43,386 nucleotides of DNA, from the IMG/VR virus record IMGVR_UViG_3300019758_000002, positions 1 to 43,386 of that record; one strand, given 5' to 3'. A program made the translations under genes and the position numbers. Positions 19,007-28,319 of this stretch are shown here, piece by piece (position 1 is the first letter of the stretch; each line of letters starts with the position of its first letter). The notes beneath the pieces were generated by a model. That model did not search any database, was not told where the DNA came from, and was given only the letters and a program-made list of their open reading frames with translations. Source of the DNA: a virus.

Positions 19007-20254
19007 ATGAAAGTTATTAGCCTTGAAGTCGAAAACGTAAAGCGTGTTTCCGCCGCATTCATCGAACCCAATTCTGCTCTTACCTGCATCGGCGGCAAGA
19101 ATGCACAGGGCAAAAGCTCCGTGCTTGATTCCATCGTGTTTGCGCTGGCTGGCGGCAAGAAGATTGACGCAAAGCCCCTCCGGGACGGCGAGAGCAAAGG
19201 CAAGATCGTGCTTGACCTTGGAGAATACCTCGTAACCCGCCGATTCACCGAAAAAGGCACAAGCCTTAAGGTTCAGGGCAAAGAGGATGAAGAAGGCACA
19301 AGGCCTGTATATTCTTCCGGCCAAAAGCTGCTGGACAAGTTCTTCAACGACTTTTCTTTTGACCCGGTATCCTTTGTCGGCCTCAAACCCAAAGCCCAGC
19401 TTGAACAGGTTAAAGCCCTTGTCGGTCTTGATTTTTCAGACCTTGACGAAAAGCGCAAGGCCTACTTTGACGAAAGAACCGAAGTCGGCAGGCAGGGCAA
19501 AAAAGTTGCTGGACAGCTTGAAAGCTTGTACTTCAGTGATTCTGCCCCAGAAAAAGAAGTGTCTTCCTCCGAAATATTCAAGCGGTTGCAAACTGCCAAT
19601 GATCACAACCGGAAATGCGATCAGGCCGAATCAGCCCTTTTGGATTGGCACAAACTTGAAGCCCACGAAAAAGAAAACGTTGAACGCCTTCGGGAACAGC
19701 TCAAAGAGGCCGAAGAGAAGTTAAAGAAATCCTCTGAGTCGAAAAAAGCAGCCGAAAAAGCCCTTGAAAAATTGGAAAAGGTAGACGTTTCCCCCATTGA
19801 GCTTGAGCTTTCAAATGTGGACAGCGTAAACGCGAAAGTGCGCCAGAACCAGCAGTACAAGACGGTTGAAGCCGAAAAAGAAAAGCTCACCGGGCAGTAT
19901 CAGGACTTGACCGACAAAATCAAAGCCATTGATGAAGCTAAAGCCAAATCTATGGCAGAGGCAAAGTTTCCTGTTTCAGGGCTTGCTTTCGATGAAACCG
20001 GACTGACATTCAACGGGTTGCCCTTTGAACAAGCCAGCTCTGCCGAACAGCTCCGGGTTTCCGTTGCTATGGGCTTTGCGGCAAATCCCAAGCTTAAACT
20101 CTTGCTGATCAAAGACGGCAGCTTGCTCGATGAAAACAGCCTTGATCTTGTCCGTGAACTAGCAGAGAAAGAAGACGCGCAAGTCATTATGGAGCGTGTG
20201 GGCCATGGCGAGGAATGCACATTCATTATTGAAGACGGAAAAATATTAGAGTAA
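19007..20254 (+). CDS. Rad50/SbcC-like ATPase
   Basis: A 415-aa SMC-type ATPase of phage recombination operons. Walker A GGKNAQGKSS is at 29-38. A coiled coil with many Lys and Glu spans about 200-300, and an ABC signature-like SSAEQLRVSVAMG lies near 345. The Walker B region reads LLLIKDGSLLDE, so the usual contiguous hhhhDE is absent and the acidic pair comes later. No nuclease partner (Mre11/SbcD) is next to it. It presumably works with ERF, the exonuclease and SSB on DNA ends. Confidence 0.85.
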   Translation: MKVISLEVENVKRVSAAFIEPNSALTCIGGKNAQGKSSVLDSIVFALAGGKKIDAKPLRDGESKGKIVLDLGEYLVTRRFTEKGTSLKVQGKEDEEGTRPVYSSGQKLLDKFFNDFSFDPVSFVGLKPKAQLEQVKALVGLDFSDLDEKRKAYFDERTEVGRQGKKVAGQLESLYFSDSAPEKEVSSSEIFKRLQTANDHNRKCDQAESALLDWHKLEAHEKENVERLREQLKEAEEKLKKSSESKKAAEKALEKLEKVDVSPIELELSNVDSVNAKVRQNQQYKTVEAEKEKLTGQYQDLTDKIKAIDEAKAKSMAEAKFPVSGLAFDETGLTFNGLPFEQASSAEQLRVSVAMGFAANPKLKLLLIKDGSLLDENSLDLVRELAEKEDAQVIMERVGHGEECTFIIEDGKILE

Positions 20255-20281
20255 CATCTCCCCACCTCACACTCCACAAAT

Positions 20282-20315
20282 AAGCCCCCGAGGTTATCCA
20301 AGGGGGCTTTTATTA
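20282..20315. terminator. Terminator between convergent operons
   Basis: AAGCCCCC (20282-20289) pairs with GGGGGCTT (20302-20309), followed by TTTTATTATT on the plus strand. A weaker T-rich run on the minus strand lets it also end the late operon after the tail fibre gene. Confidence 0.92.
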
Positions 20316-21263
20316 TTACTTGCGAACTACAACGCGCAGTCCGGTGAGGTTGGACAGGCATTCATTTTCAATCTGAATGGTATTCTCGTCAATGGATTTA
20401 ATGTCGAAGCTGTGAGTTACCAGCTTGCCAGTGGAGAGGTACACCGCAATACTGGAAGGGTAAGCTTCACCAAGGTTGTGAGTTACGTTGACAGTAGATT
20501 CTGCGTTGACAGAAACGTTTTCAGTATCAGAACGCTGACCGTCATAGTAGGTCTGAATCTGACCGGATACGTCAAGAGACTCGATAGCGGTCTCAAGTTC
20601 CTGCGCGGCGGTTTTGATATCGGTATTGTCGCTGATAATGTCACCGGTGAAAGTACCGAGATCGCTACCAGAAACGCCGCTCAGGTCGTCAATGCGAGTG
20701 GAGATAGTGCCGAGGTTGGTGTCGGCGGAAGCAAGTGCAGCCTGTGCGTTGTCGCCGGATATAACAGAAAATCCGGTGTCGTCTACATCGATATGTGCTG
20801 CGTCGTTGTCAAATGTGTAGGCATGCACCCAAGTCATGTTGTCAGTGTCAACGGTAACATCGGCGGTGGACTGCACAGCCATTTCGTGACCGCTACCCTC
20901 AGTTCCAGAAGTGACAAAAACATGAGCATAAGCCTTTACAGTGTCTCCGGTGACCATGTCTGTTGCTCTGGACCATGCACCAGAACCAGCAACATAGATA
21001 CCGTTTTCTGTTGCATCGGTCTGCCCAGTCAGAAGAATGCGGTCTCCGTCTACGGTCTGTACTCCATCGACAACAGCAAGACCGCCGGTGGAAATGTCGA
21101 AATTGCTGTGCTCATGCAAACGCACGGCTGCATAAATCTGGACAATACCGTCCACCATGGACTGAACCTGAGAAAAACTCGGAACGTCAGAAGGTGCTAC
21201 AGCGTCTTTAGATGTTGCAAGACCCGCCAAAAAACCACGCTTGGTGTAAATGTCAGTAGCCAT
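20316..21263 (-). CDS. Tail fibre/appendage protein
   Basis: A 315-aa protein with the tail-fibre insertion motif VVDGVQTVDGDRILLTGQTD, then ENGIYVAGSGAWSRATD at about 67-105, widespread in podovirus and siphovirus fibres. A helical repeat-like middle and a C-terminal beta domain (VNVTHNLGEAYPSSIAVYLS) follow. AAGGAG is 9 nt before the ATG. It is the last late gene and most likely a receptor-binding or accessory fibre subunit. Confidence 0.82.
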   Translation of the reverse strand: MATDIYTKRGFLAGLATSKDAVAPSDVPSFSQVQSMVDGIVQIYAAVRLHEHSNFDISTGGLAVVDGVQTVDGDRILLTGQTDATENGIYVAGSGAWSRATDMVTGDTVKAYAHVFVTSGTEGSGHEMAVQSTADVTVDTDNMTWVHAYTFDNDAAHIDVDDTGFSVISGDNAQAALASADTNLGTISTRIDDLSGVSGSDLGTFTGDIISDNTDIKTAAQELETAIESLDVSGQIQTYYDGQRSDTENVSVNAESTVNVTHNLGEAYPSSIAVYLSTGKLVTHSFDIKSIDENTIQIENECLSNLTGLRVVVRK

Positions 21264-21275
21264 TGTTAAAACTCC

Positions 21276-21518
21276 TTATAAGGTTTGAATAAATCCCGTT
21301 ATCGGAATCGCCGTAACTAGGACCAAATTCCATGCATCGGCGTTTTCGTCATGATCGTAATAGATGTCTATTGAGCTTGTGATATCTCTATACCGTTTTA
21401 ATCCTGCATAACCGACCTGCTCGGCTAGCACCACGGGGTTAACGTGTGGGCCGGCAACAGGAACGCTTAAGCTGGTGCTGTTCTCAAAATCAAAACGTGG
21501 CCCCAGCTGGTGCAGCAC
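21276..21518 (-). CDS. Hypothetical late protein, 80 aa
   Basis: The frame has no ATG at its beginning. A GTG at 21518 is the best ordinary start but lies immediately behind its own GGAGG, leaving no spacing. It overlaps the upstream gene by 29 bp in the +1 frame. It may be reached by a frameshift from 21490-21825. Beta-rich (LSVPVAGPHVNPVVLAEQ), probably a virion or tail component. Confidence 0.5.
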   Translation of the reverse strand: MLHQLGPRFDFENSTSLSVPVAGPHVNPVVLAEQVGYAGLKRYRDITSSIDIYYDHDENADAWNLVLVTAIPITGFIQTL

Positions 21519-21825
21519 CTCCGTTTTGAGTGACAGTGATGTTCACCACATTCCCCGCGCTATCTGTTACAACTGTGCCGCCTGACTCAAGGTAATATTT
21601 GCCGATAGCTTTGCCAGCTACGGGGATTACTCCGAAAGAAAGCTGTAATCCGTCAGGCGCAACTAGCTGAGAATCAAGGTCTATGATTTCCCCGCCTGTT
21701 GCGAACACTTTTTCAACTGACGCATATTTAGCCGTACCAGGTATGCCCAGAGATTCAAAATTTATATCCCAAGTCGTTGCGGGTGTGGTCTGCTCGAACT
21801 CGAAATAATGGTCAACAAGTGTCAT
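21490..21825 (-). CDS. Hypothetical late protein, 111 aa
   Basis: A beta-rich, acidic protein between the large tail protein and the fibre, with the likely ribosome site in the 3' end of the upstream gene. It ends with a Gly/Ala-rich stretch (QNGGAAPAGATF). No family recognised. Its place suggests a tail decoration or fibre-attachment protein. Confidence 0.6.
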   Translation of the reverse strand: MTLVDHYFEFEQTTPATTWDINFESLGIPGTAKYASVEKVFATGGEIIDLDSQLVAPDGLQLSFGVIPVAGKAIGKYYLESGGTVVTDSAGNVVNITVTQNGGAAPAGATF

Positions 21826-21829
21826 ATTT

Positions 21830-24800
21830 TTACCCCCAAAAGGTTAAATAAATTTTCCCTTCGTTTATGTTCCCAACCCGCACAGTCATTTTATTAGTAG
21901 TGGGATTGTATGAAAACTCTGAATTGTCGATACTCACGATGTTCCCGCCAACCAATCCAACAACGGAGTGTTGTCCTATTTCAACATCGGAAGGCACATC
22001 GAGGTCAAACTCATAGTTTTGGCCAGTAATTCCGCTGAATGGAATAACACGTTGATCAGTTAGCAACTTGCGTTCATATGGCCCATTTATTAAATCTGTG
22101 GTGTCTCCAGCTTCGACCAACTCAGTAAACGTGACGGCCACATCAACCATGGGCCTAGAATCGCTCACACACTGCAAGAACGCCCCATCTGCCTTGCTTG
22201 CACTTGCCCTTAAGGCTACTCGGTCGTTGACTTCAAAGTCATGAGAATACGCAAACCTGTGCAAAACTTCTTTGCTGTTTGCTGGCACATTGAAAGTAAA
22301 TTCAGAGTCAACAAGCTTGGTAAATGTGTTCCCGTCCGGCGAAACTTCTGACCACCAAAATTTGACAGTGTTGTCAGAGCTTTGTTCATTCCACAGACGA
22401 AGTGTGGTTACCAGTTTAGCGCGCCCTTCATTACCAAATTTTAAAGCACCTTCTCCCCCCTTTGCTTGTGATCCGCTAATCTGGTTAACAGAATCATCTA
22501 GTTCAATATCTAATTTCCCTTTATCGGTTGGGATACCAACGGGCATCGGCAAACCTTGCACGCTAGGATTTATTGTATACCTCAAGGAAAAGTTGCCCTG
22601 TGTATTTTGCACAAATTCTTTGTACTCTTCGCTTTGGTATAAGTGAATTTCATTGAGCAACTCAGGGGCTTGTAATGCATATCCGGTAAATGCTGGCGAA
22701 ACGTCAACCTTAAGCTGCTTTAGTTTTAAGGTCACTGGTAATTGAGCAGCAACGGGATAGATTACAATGGCGTAGTTGTTAGCATCTGCAGGAACGACCA
22801 TGGTCTTTGTCAAAGTGTGGTCACCTGATACAACATCCTCAGAGACAAACAAGCTATCAGCCTGTGCCCAGTCGGTTTGGAACTCTAATTGACCGCCCCC
22901 GCCCCTTGTTGTGTAAATTTCAGGGGTATATTCGTCTGGTTTTCCTGTCCATTTCATCAATCCGACTCGGAACCCTGAGTCTTTATCAACAACAGTTGCG
23001 GTTACATTAATGTCCTTGCCTCGAAGCATAACCGTTTCTTCGGCAGAAAACACTTTACCATAGTTAAAGTCTGCCAAATGAACACCATCGTCTTGAATAT
23101 GGGTGTGCCCATCGACAACTCCAACTTTTAAGCCATTGAGGTTTATCAATCGCCAGCCGTTAACAGAAGTAAAATGTGTTCCTGCTGTGTAGGTCTTAGG
23201 AGATTCAGGACGTGAGTTAATCCAGTTAAGATTCATGCGGTCAACTCCTAAGTAGTGACTGCTAAACTCAATATTCTGGTCTGTGTCGTTCTCAAACTGG
23301 AGTAGGCCCAATCCTGATTTTTCGTCTGAGGACAAAGCCTGAATCATTATTCCGCTTGCCCCTTCTGTGCGGTCTGTTATCTCAAGAATATCATTGGTGA
23401 AGGAGTCCACAACATGTACGGTAAATTCTTGCAAACCCTTTGCATTGACTACGCCCATAACGTCCAGAATCCCAAGTTCTTGAAACTGTCTATAATGACG
23501 CTCCACAGCCATTGGCTGACCGTTTTTATCAAGCAAGTAACCAGTGGGTTCAAAAGGATTCACAGATTTGTTGTAAAGGTACAAACGTACAAACCCATCA
23601 CTAGGGGCTTTCCCTTTCATATGAATACGTGCAGCAATCAGATAGTCAGTACCGCCTGTGACGTTTGGGTCTAATTCGTCTGATTCCTGAATACCATAAG
23701 TCTTATCAGCTTTTCTAAGCTCAATATACGCCCCTTCTGGGACGACTATATCATCAAACCATATCGCGCCGTTGTGGTGGGACCCTGCTGTATTCTCGTA
23801 GCCCTGTGGAATTTTCCCTACGATGTCTTCGTTCTCCGCAAGATATGCCAGAAAAGAAGGCTGGTGCATTGGCTCGTAGGATCCGGGCTTAACCTCAAGA
23901 ATTACCGCTTCGTCCCCAGTCTGGTTAGGGTCAATATAAGTATTCAGTGGCGGCTGTAAAATTATCTCATTTGCTAAAGCACTTCCAAACTGCTGATTCG
24001 GTGCAGCCATATGGATATTCACACCGGCGGTAACTTCGGCTTCGTTTGCGCCCATTCCGCCGCTGTTGGGTATCTCGGTAACCATCATGCCCTTAATGTT
24101 CAGGCGTTCGACTCCGGCAACATCGCTGGTTCCATCGTCAATATTTATTCCTGATCCACCAGAACCACCGCCGGCAGACATATCAATCTGTGAAAGTTCA
24201 ACCCAATTATTGGCTTTCTTGTCTGCTGCAAACAAAGCCCACACATCAACATCAAGTTCGTACTGGCTTTGTCCTTCAATGGTTTGACCAGATGCACCGG
24301 GAAGCAAAGTAATCACTGGAGAATCAGAAGATGTTAATCCTTGAGTACGCACTGCTAAAAGAGTTCCTTCACGCACATTGATAAGGTTCTGCAAGGTCTG
24401 CGTCACACTGGCCGTGCCTTCGTAATCGAGCATGACGATGGTTGCGTCTGTGTCGATTAGAACGGCGTTACCGTTGGTGATGCTGTATTTGCGCACTTCC
24501 TCAAGGTCAGCAATTATTGCAGCTGGAATCTGAGGGTTACCCGGGTCACTCTCAAGTGCTGTAATAATCTCTTGAGCGGTAGGAAGACCATCGGCACGGG
24601 TAAAGAGTTTGTCGCTGAAATGTGTCTGAATCTCGTTGAAGGTGTGTAAGTGGTCTTTCAACTGAGCTTGAATGTCTCCTATGGTGTGCAACTGACCTGT
24701 CAAAAGGACTTGGATTGAAGACTTCAAAGAGGTGAGAGTATTAGGGAACACACCACCGTAGGCCAAGTCAAAATTTGTGCCGGACTTTACAAAAAGGCTT

Positions 24801-25801
24801 AATGTGTCTGATTGAGCTTGATATGAACTTGCCCCGTTAATTGTCTCACCTGCCGCAGCGAGAATGGTGACATAGTCGTCACGGTCGTTGTTTTCAATGG
24901 AAAAGATACAATCTTCCGGTGTGTTTGCTGGTATCTGAATCGCTTGTGCGCTGTCAGGCAAAACACGAATGTGAATATAGTACGCTTTTTGCTGATCGGT
25001 AGGCAGGGTCGGCACACCTCTATCATACCAAGAAAAGATTGGCAGACCTGAGCCAGATGTATCGGTTTTGATACGTTCAATTTCGGTCTTGTTTGCCGCA
25101 ATTTCAGTATCAAGAGCGGCCCTTTCATCCTCCAGCATAACTTTTTTATACTGGACGGGCACACCAGCTGGATTAGCTAAAGCAGCGTCTATATTCTGAG
25201 GGACACGTAAAGAACCATCTGGCGCACCTGCAACAACAGGAAAATGATTTCCGTCTGAATCGCTAAATATGGGACGGAGAATACTAGCATCGCCATGATC
25301 ACCGTCTTTTAAAGATGCATTGTAAAGCCCAAGCTCACCCGGTTGAATAATCGGCTCTTGTACTGCCTCGGTTAGTTTTACAGTATCTACCGTGGCTGAG
25401 TCGGAAATTTTAAATTTTTCAACCCATGAGCCGGAGACCCTACGCTCAAAAATTAGATAACCTGTAGACTGATCACGCCTAGCACGCATGGACAAGTCGG
25501 TGGACGGATCACCCCAATAAATAGTATTCAAATTAGTTGTTGAGCCATCAATTGCAATTTCAACCCAATATTGAGCATCATAAGAGGAGGGTCTATCTTG
25601 ACCATTCCAGTAGGCATATTTCAAATTGGATGTTCCAACAAAAATAAGGGTTTGCTTTCCAGATGAATTTTCAAGCAATGAGGGGGACGCAGAAAAATAT
25701 GCATCACGGTCAGAATCATTTTCAAAGGTAAATGTGTAAGCTGTTCGCAATCCACTTTTACAAGCATCTTCCAGCATAGCACAATCAAGTTGGGTAACCA
25801 T
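21830..25801 (-). CDS. Very large tail protein, 1323 aa
   Basis: The start at 25801 (MVTQLDCAMLEDACKSG) has GGAG upstream; an earlier in-frame ATG would translate the structured leader and is rejected. Residues 1-200 look like a sheet-rich domain with signs of carbohydrate-binding or laminin-G-like folds (YWVEIAIDGSTTNLNTIYWG). A long helical/beta middle contains a Gly/Ser linker (SAGGGSGGSGINIDD) and a beta-rich C-terminus follows. It is probably a host-recognition or side-fibre protein. I cannot name a domain with certainty. Confidence 0.72.
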   Translation of the reverse strand: MVTQLDCAMLEDACKSGLRTAYTFTFENDSDRDAYFSASPSLLENSSGKQTLIFVGTSNLKYAYWNGQDRPSSYDAQYWVEIAIDGSTTNLNTIYWGDPSTDLSMRARRDQSTGYLIFERRVSGSWVEKFKISDSATVDTVKLTEAVQEPIIQPGELGLYNASLKDGDHGDASILRPIFSDSDGNHFPVVAGAPDGSLRVPQNIDAALANPAGVPVQYKKVMLEDERAALDTEIAANKTEIERIKTDTSGSGLPIFSWYDRGVPTLPTDQQKAYYIHIRVLPDSAQAIQIPANTPEDCIFSIENNDRDDYVTILAAAGETINGASSYQAQSDTLSLFVKSGTNFDLAYGGVFPNTLTSLKSSIQVLLTGQLHTIGDIQAQLKDHLHTFNEIQTHFSDKLFTRADGLPTAQEIITALESDPGNPQIPAAIIADLEEVRKYSITNGNAVLIDTDATIVMLDYEGTASVTQTLQNLINVREGTLLAVRTQGLTSSDSPVITLLPGASGQTIEGQSQYELDVDVWALFAADKKANNWVELSQIDMSAGGGSGGSGINIDDGTSDVAGVERLNIKGMMVTEIPNSGGMGANEAEVTAGVNIHMAAPNQQFGSALANEIILQPPLNTYIDPNQTGDEAVILEVKPGSYEPMHQPSFLAYLAENEDIVGKIPQGYENTAGSHHNGAIWFDDIVVPEGAYIELRKADKTYGIQESDELDPNVTGGTDYLIAARIHMKGKAPSDGFVRLYLYNKSVNPFEPTGYLLDKNGQPMAVERHYRQFQELGILDVMGVVNAKGLQEFTVHVVDSFTNDILEITDRTEGASGIMIQALSSDEKSGLGLLQFENDTDQNIEFSSHYLGVDRMNLNWINSRPESPKTYTAGTHFTSVNGWRLINLNGLKVGVVDGHTHIQDDGVHLADFNYGKVFSAEETVMLRGKDINVTATVVDKDSGFRVGLMKWTGKPDEYTPEIYTTRGGGGQLEFQTDWAQADSLFVSEDVVSGDHTLTKTMVVPADANNYAIVIYPVAAQLPVTLKLKQLKVDVSPAFTGYALQAPELLNEIHLYQSEEYKEFVQNTQGNFSLRYTINPSVQGLPMPVGIPTDKGKLDIELDDSVNQISGSQAKGGEGALKFGNEGRAKLVTTLRLWNEQSSDNTVKFWWSEVSPDGNTFTKLVDSEFTFNVPANSKEVLHRFAYSHDFEVNDRVALRASASKADGAFLQCVSDSRPMVDVAVTFTELVEAGDTTDLINGPYERKLLTDQRVIPFSGITGQNYEFDLDVPSDVEIGQHSVVGLVGGNIVSIDNSEFSYNPTTNKMTVRVGNINEGKIYLTFWG

Positions 25802-25817
25802 TTTAGCTCCTGTAAAA

Positions 25818-25922
25818 CAAAAGCCCTTACGAATCTGCACTGCTGTCAAAGTGCATCGTAAGGGCTTGTGCCTGCTGTCTGGCCTGTCGGAGGTGGGCAA
25901 GGATGGTGACAGCAACCATCCT
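25818..25922 (-). promoter_or_regulatory. Two-hairpin leader with complementary loops and attenuator-like terminator
   Basis: On the minus strand, hairpin A is AGGATGGT/ACCATCCT (25922-25915 with 25907-25900), loop TGCTGTC. Hairpin B is AAGCCCTTACGA/TCGTAAGGGCTT (25867-25856 with 25832-25821) with an inner TGCACT/AGTGCA stem and loop TTGACAGC. GCTGTC in loop A and GACAGC in loop B are perfectly complementary over six bases. Hairpin B is followed by TTTTGTTTT, as in a terminator, and then the CAGGAG ribosome site of the large tail gene. Confidence 0.65.
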
Positions 25923-25985
25923 GTACAGTCGCGAACTGCGCCCACACTTGAACGAACAGATGTGTTATATTTTAAGCCGTCAAGA

Positions 25986-28319
25986 TTACATGGCGTATAT
26001 TATGAAAGAAATTAATTCTCCATACCGGATACCCATTCTTGAGCCAGCTTCTATCTCCAATTCGCCTTTTTCATTAAATTGACTTTCCCACTCGTCATAA
26101 CAGAAAAGACCGTAATCTTCTGCGCTAAGTCCCTCTGACAAGAATGCATCTTTAACTTCCTGAGCTATTATACCCGTGTGGAGTCTTGCCGCCGCACCTT
26201 TCTTTTCAACAGCATCATTGAATTTAAAGATCCGAATTAATCCTTTTAGTTTTTGAGCAACGCGAGCTTCCGCAGCAGAAAGCGTTCTGATTTGCTGCTT
26301 CAACAATCCATCACTTGTATCAATAGTTCCAGTGCCGGCGTATACTGTACCCCATCTGGCAAATGGTTCACCTAAATCGATAGTATTGTCACCGGAAGGG
26401 GAAACAATCGGGTTAGTGGGGTTCATTTTAATTTTACCAATAGCTGAAATGGTTATGTTGCCAGCTCCGCCGCCGCCAGAAGCGAGAGAGATGTCAGCGT
26501 TGTTCGTGCCGTCATTAAATTTAAATCTAGGGCTATTTCCGTAGGCCGTGTAAGTATCTCCGCTAATCGGGTTTTTTGTCCCAATTGCAATTTGACCACT
26601 GTCTGAATCGATTAAGCCGCCATCCCCTTGCAACTCTATTCTTTTGTAAACGTCCACTTTCTCTTGTGGGTGCACATAATAATACCGGATACCCTCGTGC
26701 AGAACCATTTTACCAACAGAAACCGGTATTACGAATGGGTTTATTATACTGTTGTTCTGGGCCGTGGGGCCAAAATGCACTGGACTATGGGTTTTATAGT
26801 CTCCGTTGACAAAGGAACTCCATCCACCGACCTTCTTTGTTTCAATACGAACGTTTGTGATGCTATTGTAAAACCCGTTCACGCTTACGAACTGAGTGTA
26901 TCCATTATCAGGTGCATCGCAAACCGAATCTGAGATTCGGAAACAGCCACTACTTGTAGACTGATTGTCGTATAAAGCATGCTTACAGGCATTCCAATTG
27001 CAATTTGTAAACAATAATGCTGTTATGTCAAAGGGTCCATCTTCAATGGAAACTCCTTTAAAAAAATTCTGAAATCTACAATTTGCAAAACTGTGAATAC
27101 CGGACCATCCCAACAACCCCCGAAACCGAACCCCATAACTAAGGTCTGTCCCATGGTAGACCGTATCTATGTCCATATCATCAAACAGGTAATTAGTGCC
27201 GCCGCCCAACATATCTACAGCAACACAGGTTTCGCTAGTACAGTGTATTGTAAAGTTGCTCATTTTAAGATGGTGCGTATCATCTGCAATAGCAAAAGCA
27301 GAACCTGTGCCTGAATAGATTATGCCGGAAGATTCACAGCCCTTACCTATAATTGTTTTACCTGTCGTAGAAACAGTTAATGTCCCTGTTGTTGCATATT
27401 TATTGATCAGCAGCACAAATTTTTCAGAATCAATTGCCGCTTGAATAGCAGCAGTATCGTCTGTAACTCCATCGCCTACCGCCCCATGCTGCTCTGGTGT
27501 TGTGAAGTTGTCAGAAGCAGCCTCCACAGCAGCAATGGAAATAGTCTCTTGTGCTTTGACTTCTACGACAGCTTCATTTTTTGCATGGTCAATTTCAGAT
27601 TGCAGGTCTGGGTTGCTTGCACTTGTTGAAGTGATTACTCGCAAAGGCTGACCGGCAGGAGGGGCAGGGTTGAATCTTATAGTTGTAGGGTTGATAAACG
27701 AGTAATCAGAATCTGGGTCTTGAATTAAACCATTCAAAACGACAAGCGCGTTTTTATCCGTTTCGTTTACTGGATACTGAAAAGTGTAATCCGTTTGCCC
27801 GTCAACAGTTGTCATTAACGGATTCCAACGAGAAAACAAATTACTCATTGCCTCGTCCACGGCGTTCTTGTCTTCTTCGACCTGTATAGCCGCATCAAAA
27901 ATTGATTGCACTAACTGGTCTGGGTCAATGTCAGAAGCAATACTCGTCTTTACAGCTCTGTCAATTGCCTCAGAAAGCTGCTGTGAAATGAGTGTCAACT
28001 TGTCCAAAGCTCTTTCGTGCTCTTCAAGATCGTTCGGCCCAAAATTACGAAAATCTTTTTTTTGGGTTAGAGGTTCTTCTCTGTAAAGAGTAAGAGTTTC
28101 TCCATTTTGGACTAAAACCGTAGCCTCACCGCCGATGCTAGAAATGTTTTTAGTTACAGTGTAATCTGTGCCATAAGCTAAATCGTGTTCTACCCCGGAA
28201 GAGTCTACTCTGATTGCTAAAATAGACTTAGGCTCAGTGAAAGGGAAATTTATTGCCCAAGGTCCAGAAGAACCGTTTCCATGATATTTAACCTTAGTCT
28301 CTGTTGTTTCTACTGACAT
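25986..28319 (-). CDS. Tailspike with pectate-lyase-like beta helix and S74 chaperone
   Basis: A 777-aa trimeric tailspike is predicted. The N-terminus (1-130) resembles the T7 fibre attachment domain (WAINFPFTEPKSILAIRV, then YTVTKNISSIGGEAT). A coiled coil precedes the beta-helix entry motif HGAVGDGVTDDTAAIQAAID at about 280-300. The body probably degrades a surface polysaccharide. From residue 667 an intramolecular chaperone of the peptidase S74 type begins (DTSDGLLKQQIRTL, later GIIAQEV and IRYGELI). The Ser-Asp junction with a nearby Lys fits self-cleavage after folding. GGAGG precedes the ATG. Confidence 0.88.
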   Translation of the reverse strand: MSVETTETKVKYHGNGSSGPWAINFPFTEPKSILAIRVDSSGVEHDLAYGTDYTVTKNISSIGGEATVLVQNGETLTLYREEPLTQKKDFRNFGPNDLEEHERALDKLTLISQQLSEAIDRAVKTSIASDIDPDQLVQSIFDAAIQVEEDKNAVDEAMSNLFSRWNPLMTTVDGQTDYTFQYPVNETDKNALVVLNGLIQDPDSDYSFINPTTIRFNPAPPAGQPLRVITSTSASNPDLQSEIDHAKNEAVVEVKAQETISIAAVEAASDNFTTPEQHGAVGDGVTDDTAAIQAAIDSEKFVLLINKYATTGTLTVSTTGKTIIGKGCESSGIIYSGTGSAFAIADDTHHLKMSNFTIHCTSETCVAVDMLGGGTNYLFDDMDIDTVYHGTDLSYGVRFRGLLGWSGIHSFANCRFQNFFKGVSIEDGPFDITALLFTNCNWNACKHALYDNQSTSSGCFRISDSVCDAPDNGYTQFVSVNGFYNSITNVRIETKKVGGWSSFVNGDYKTHSPVHFGPTAQNNSIINPFVIPVSVGKMVLHEGIRYYYVHPQEKVDVYKRIELQGDGGLIDSDSGQIAIGTKNPISGDTYTAYGNSPRFKFNDGTNNADISLASGGGGAGNITISAIGKIKMNPTNPIVSPSGDNTIDLGEPFARWGTVYAGTGTIDTSDGLLKQQIRTLSAAEARVAQKLKGLIRIFKFNDAVEKKGAAARLHTGIIAQEVKDAFLSEGLSAEDYGLFCYDEWESQFNEKGELEIEAGSRMGIRYGELISFIIYAM

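Noticed and set aside
20412-21269. 285-codon plus-strand open frame
   Set aside because: It is exactly antisense to the tail fibre gene, has no ribosome site and its Cys/Val-rich composition is typical of a shadow frame.
25802-25945. Extension of the large tail protein by 48 N-terminal residues
   Set aside because: It would translate the two-hairpin leader; the start at 25801 has a proper ribosome site and a normal protein N-terminus.
21830-28319. Diversity-generating retroelement, considered because of the BPP-1-like head genes
   Set aside because: No reverse transcriptase, no template/variable repeat pair and no recognisable Mtd-like C-type lectin domain were found.
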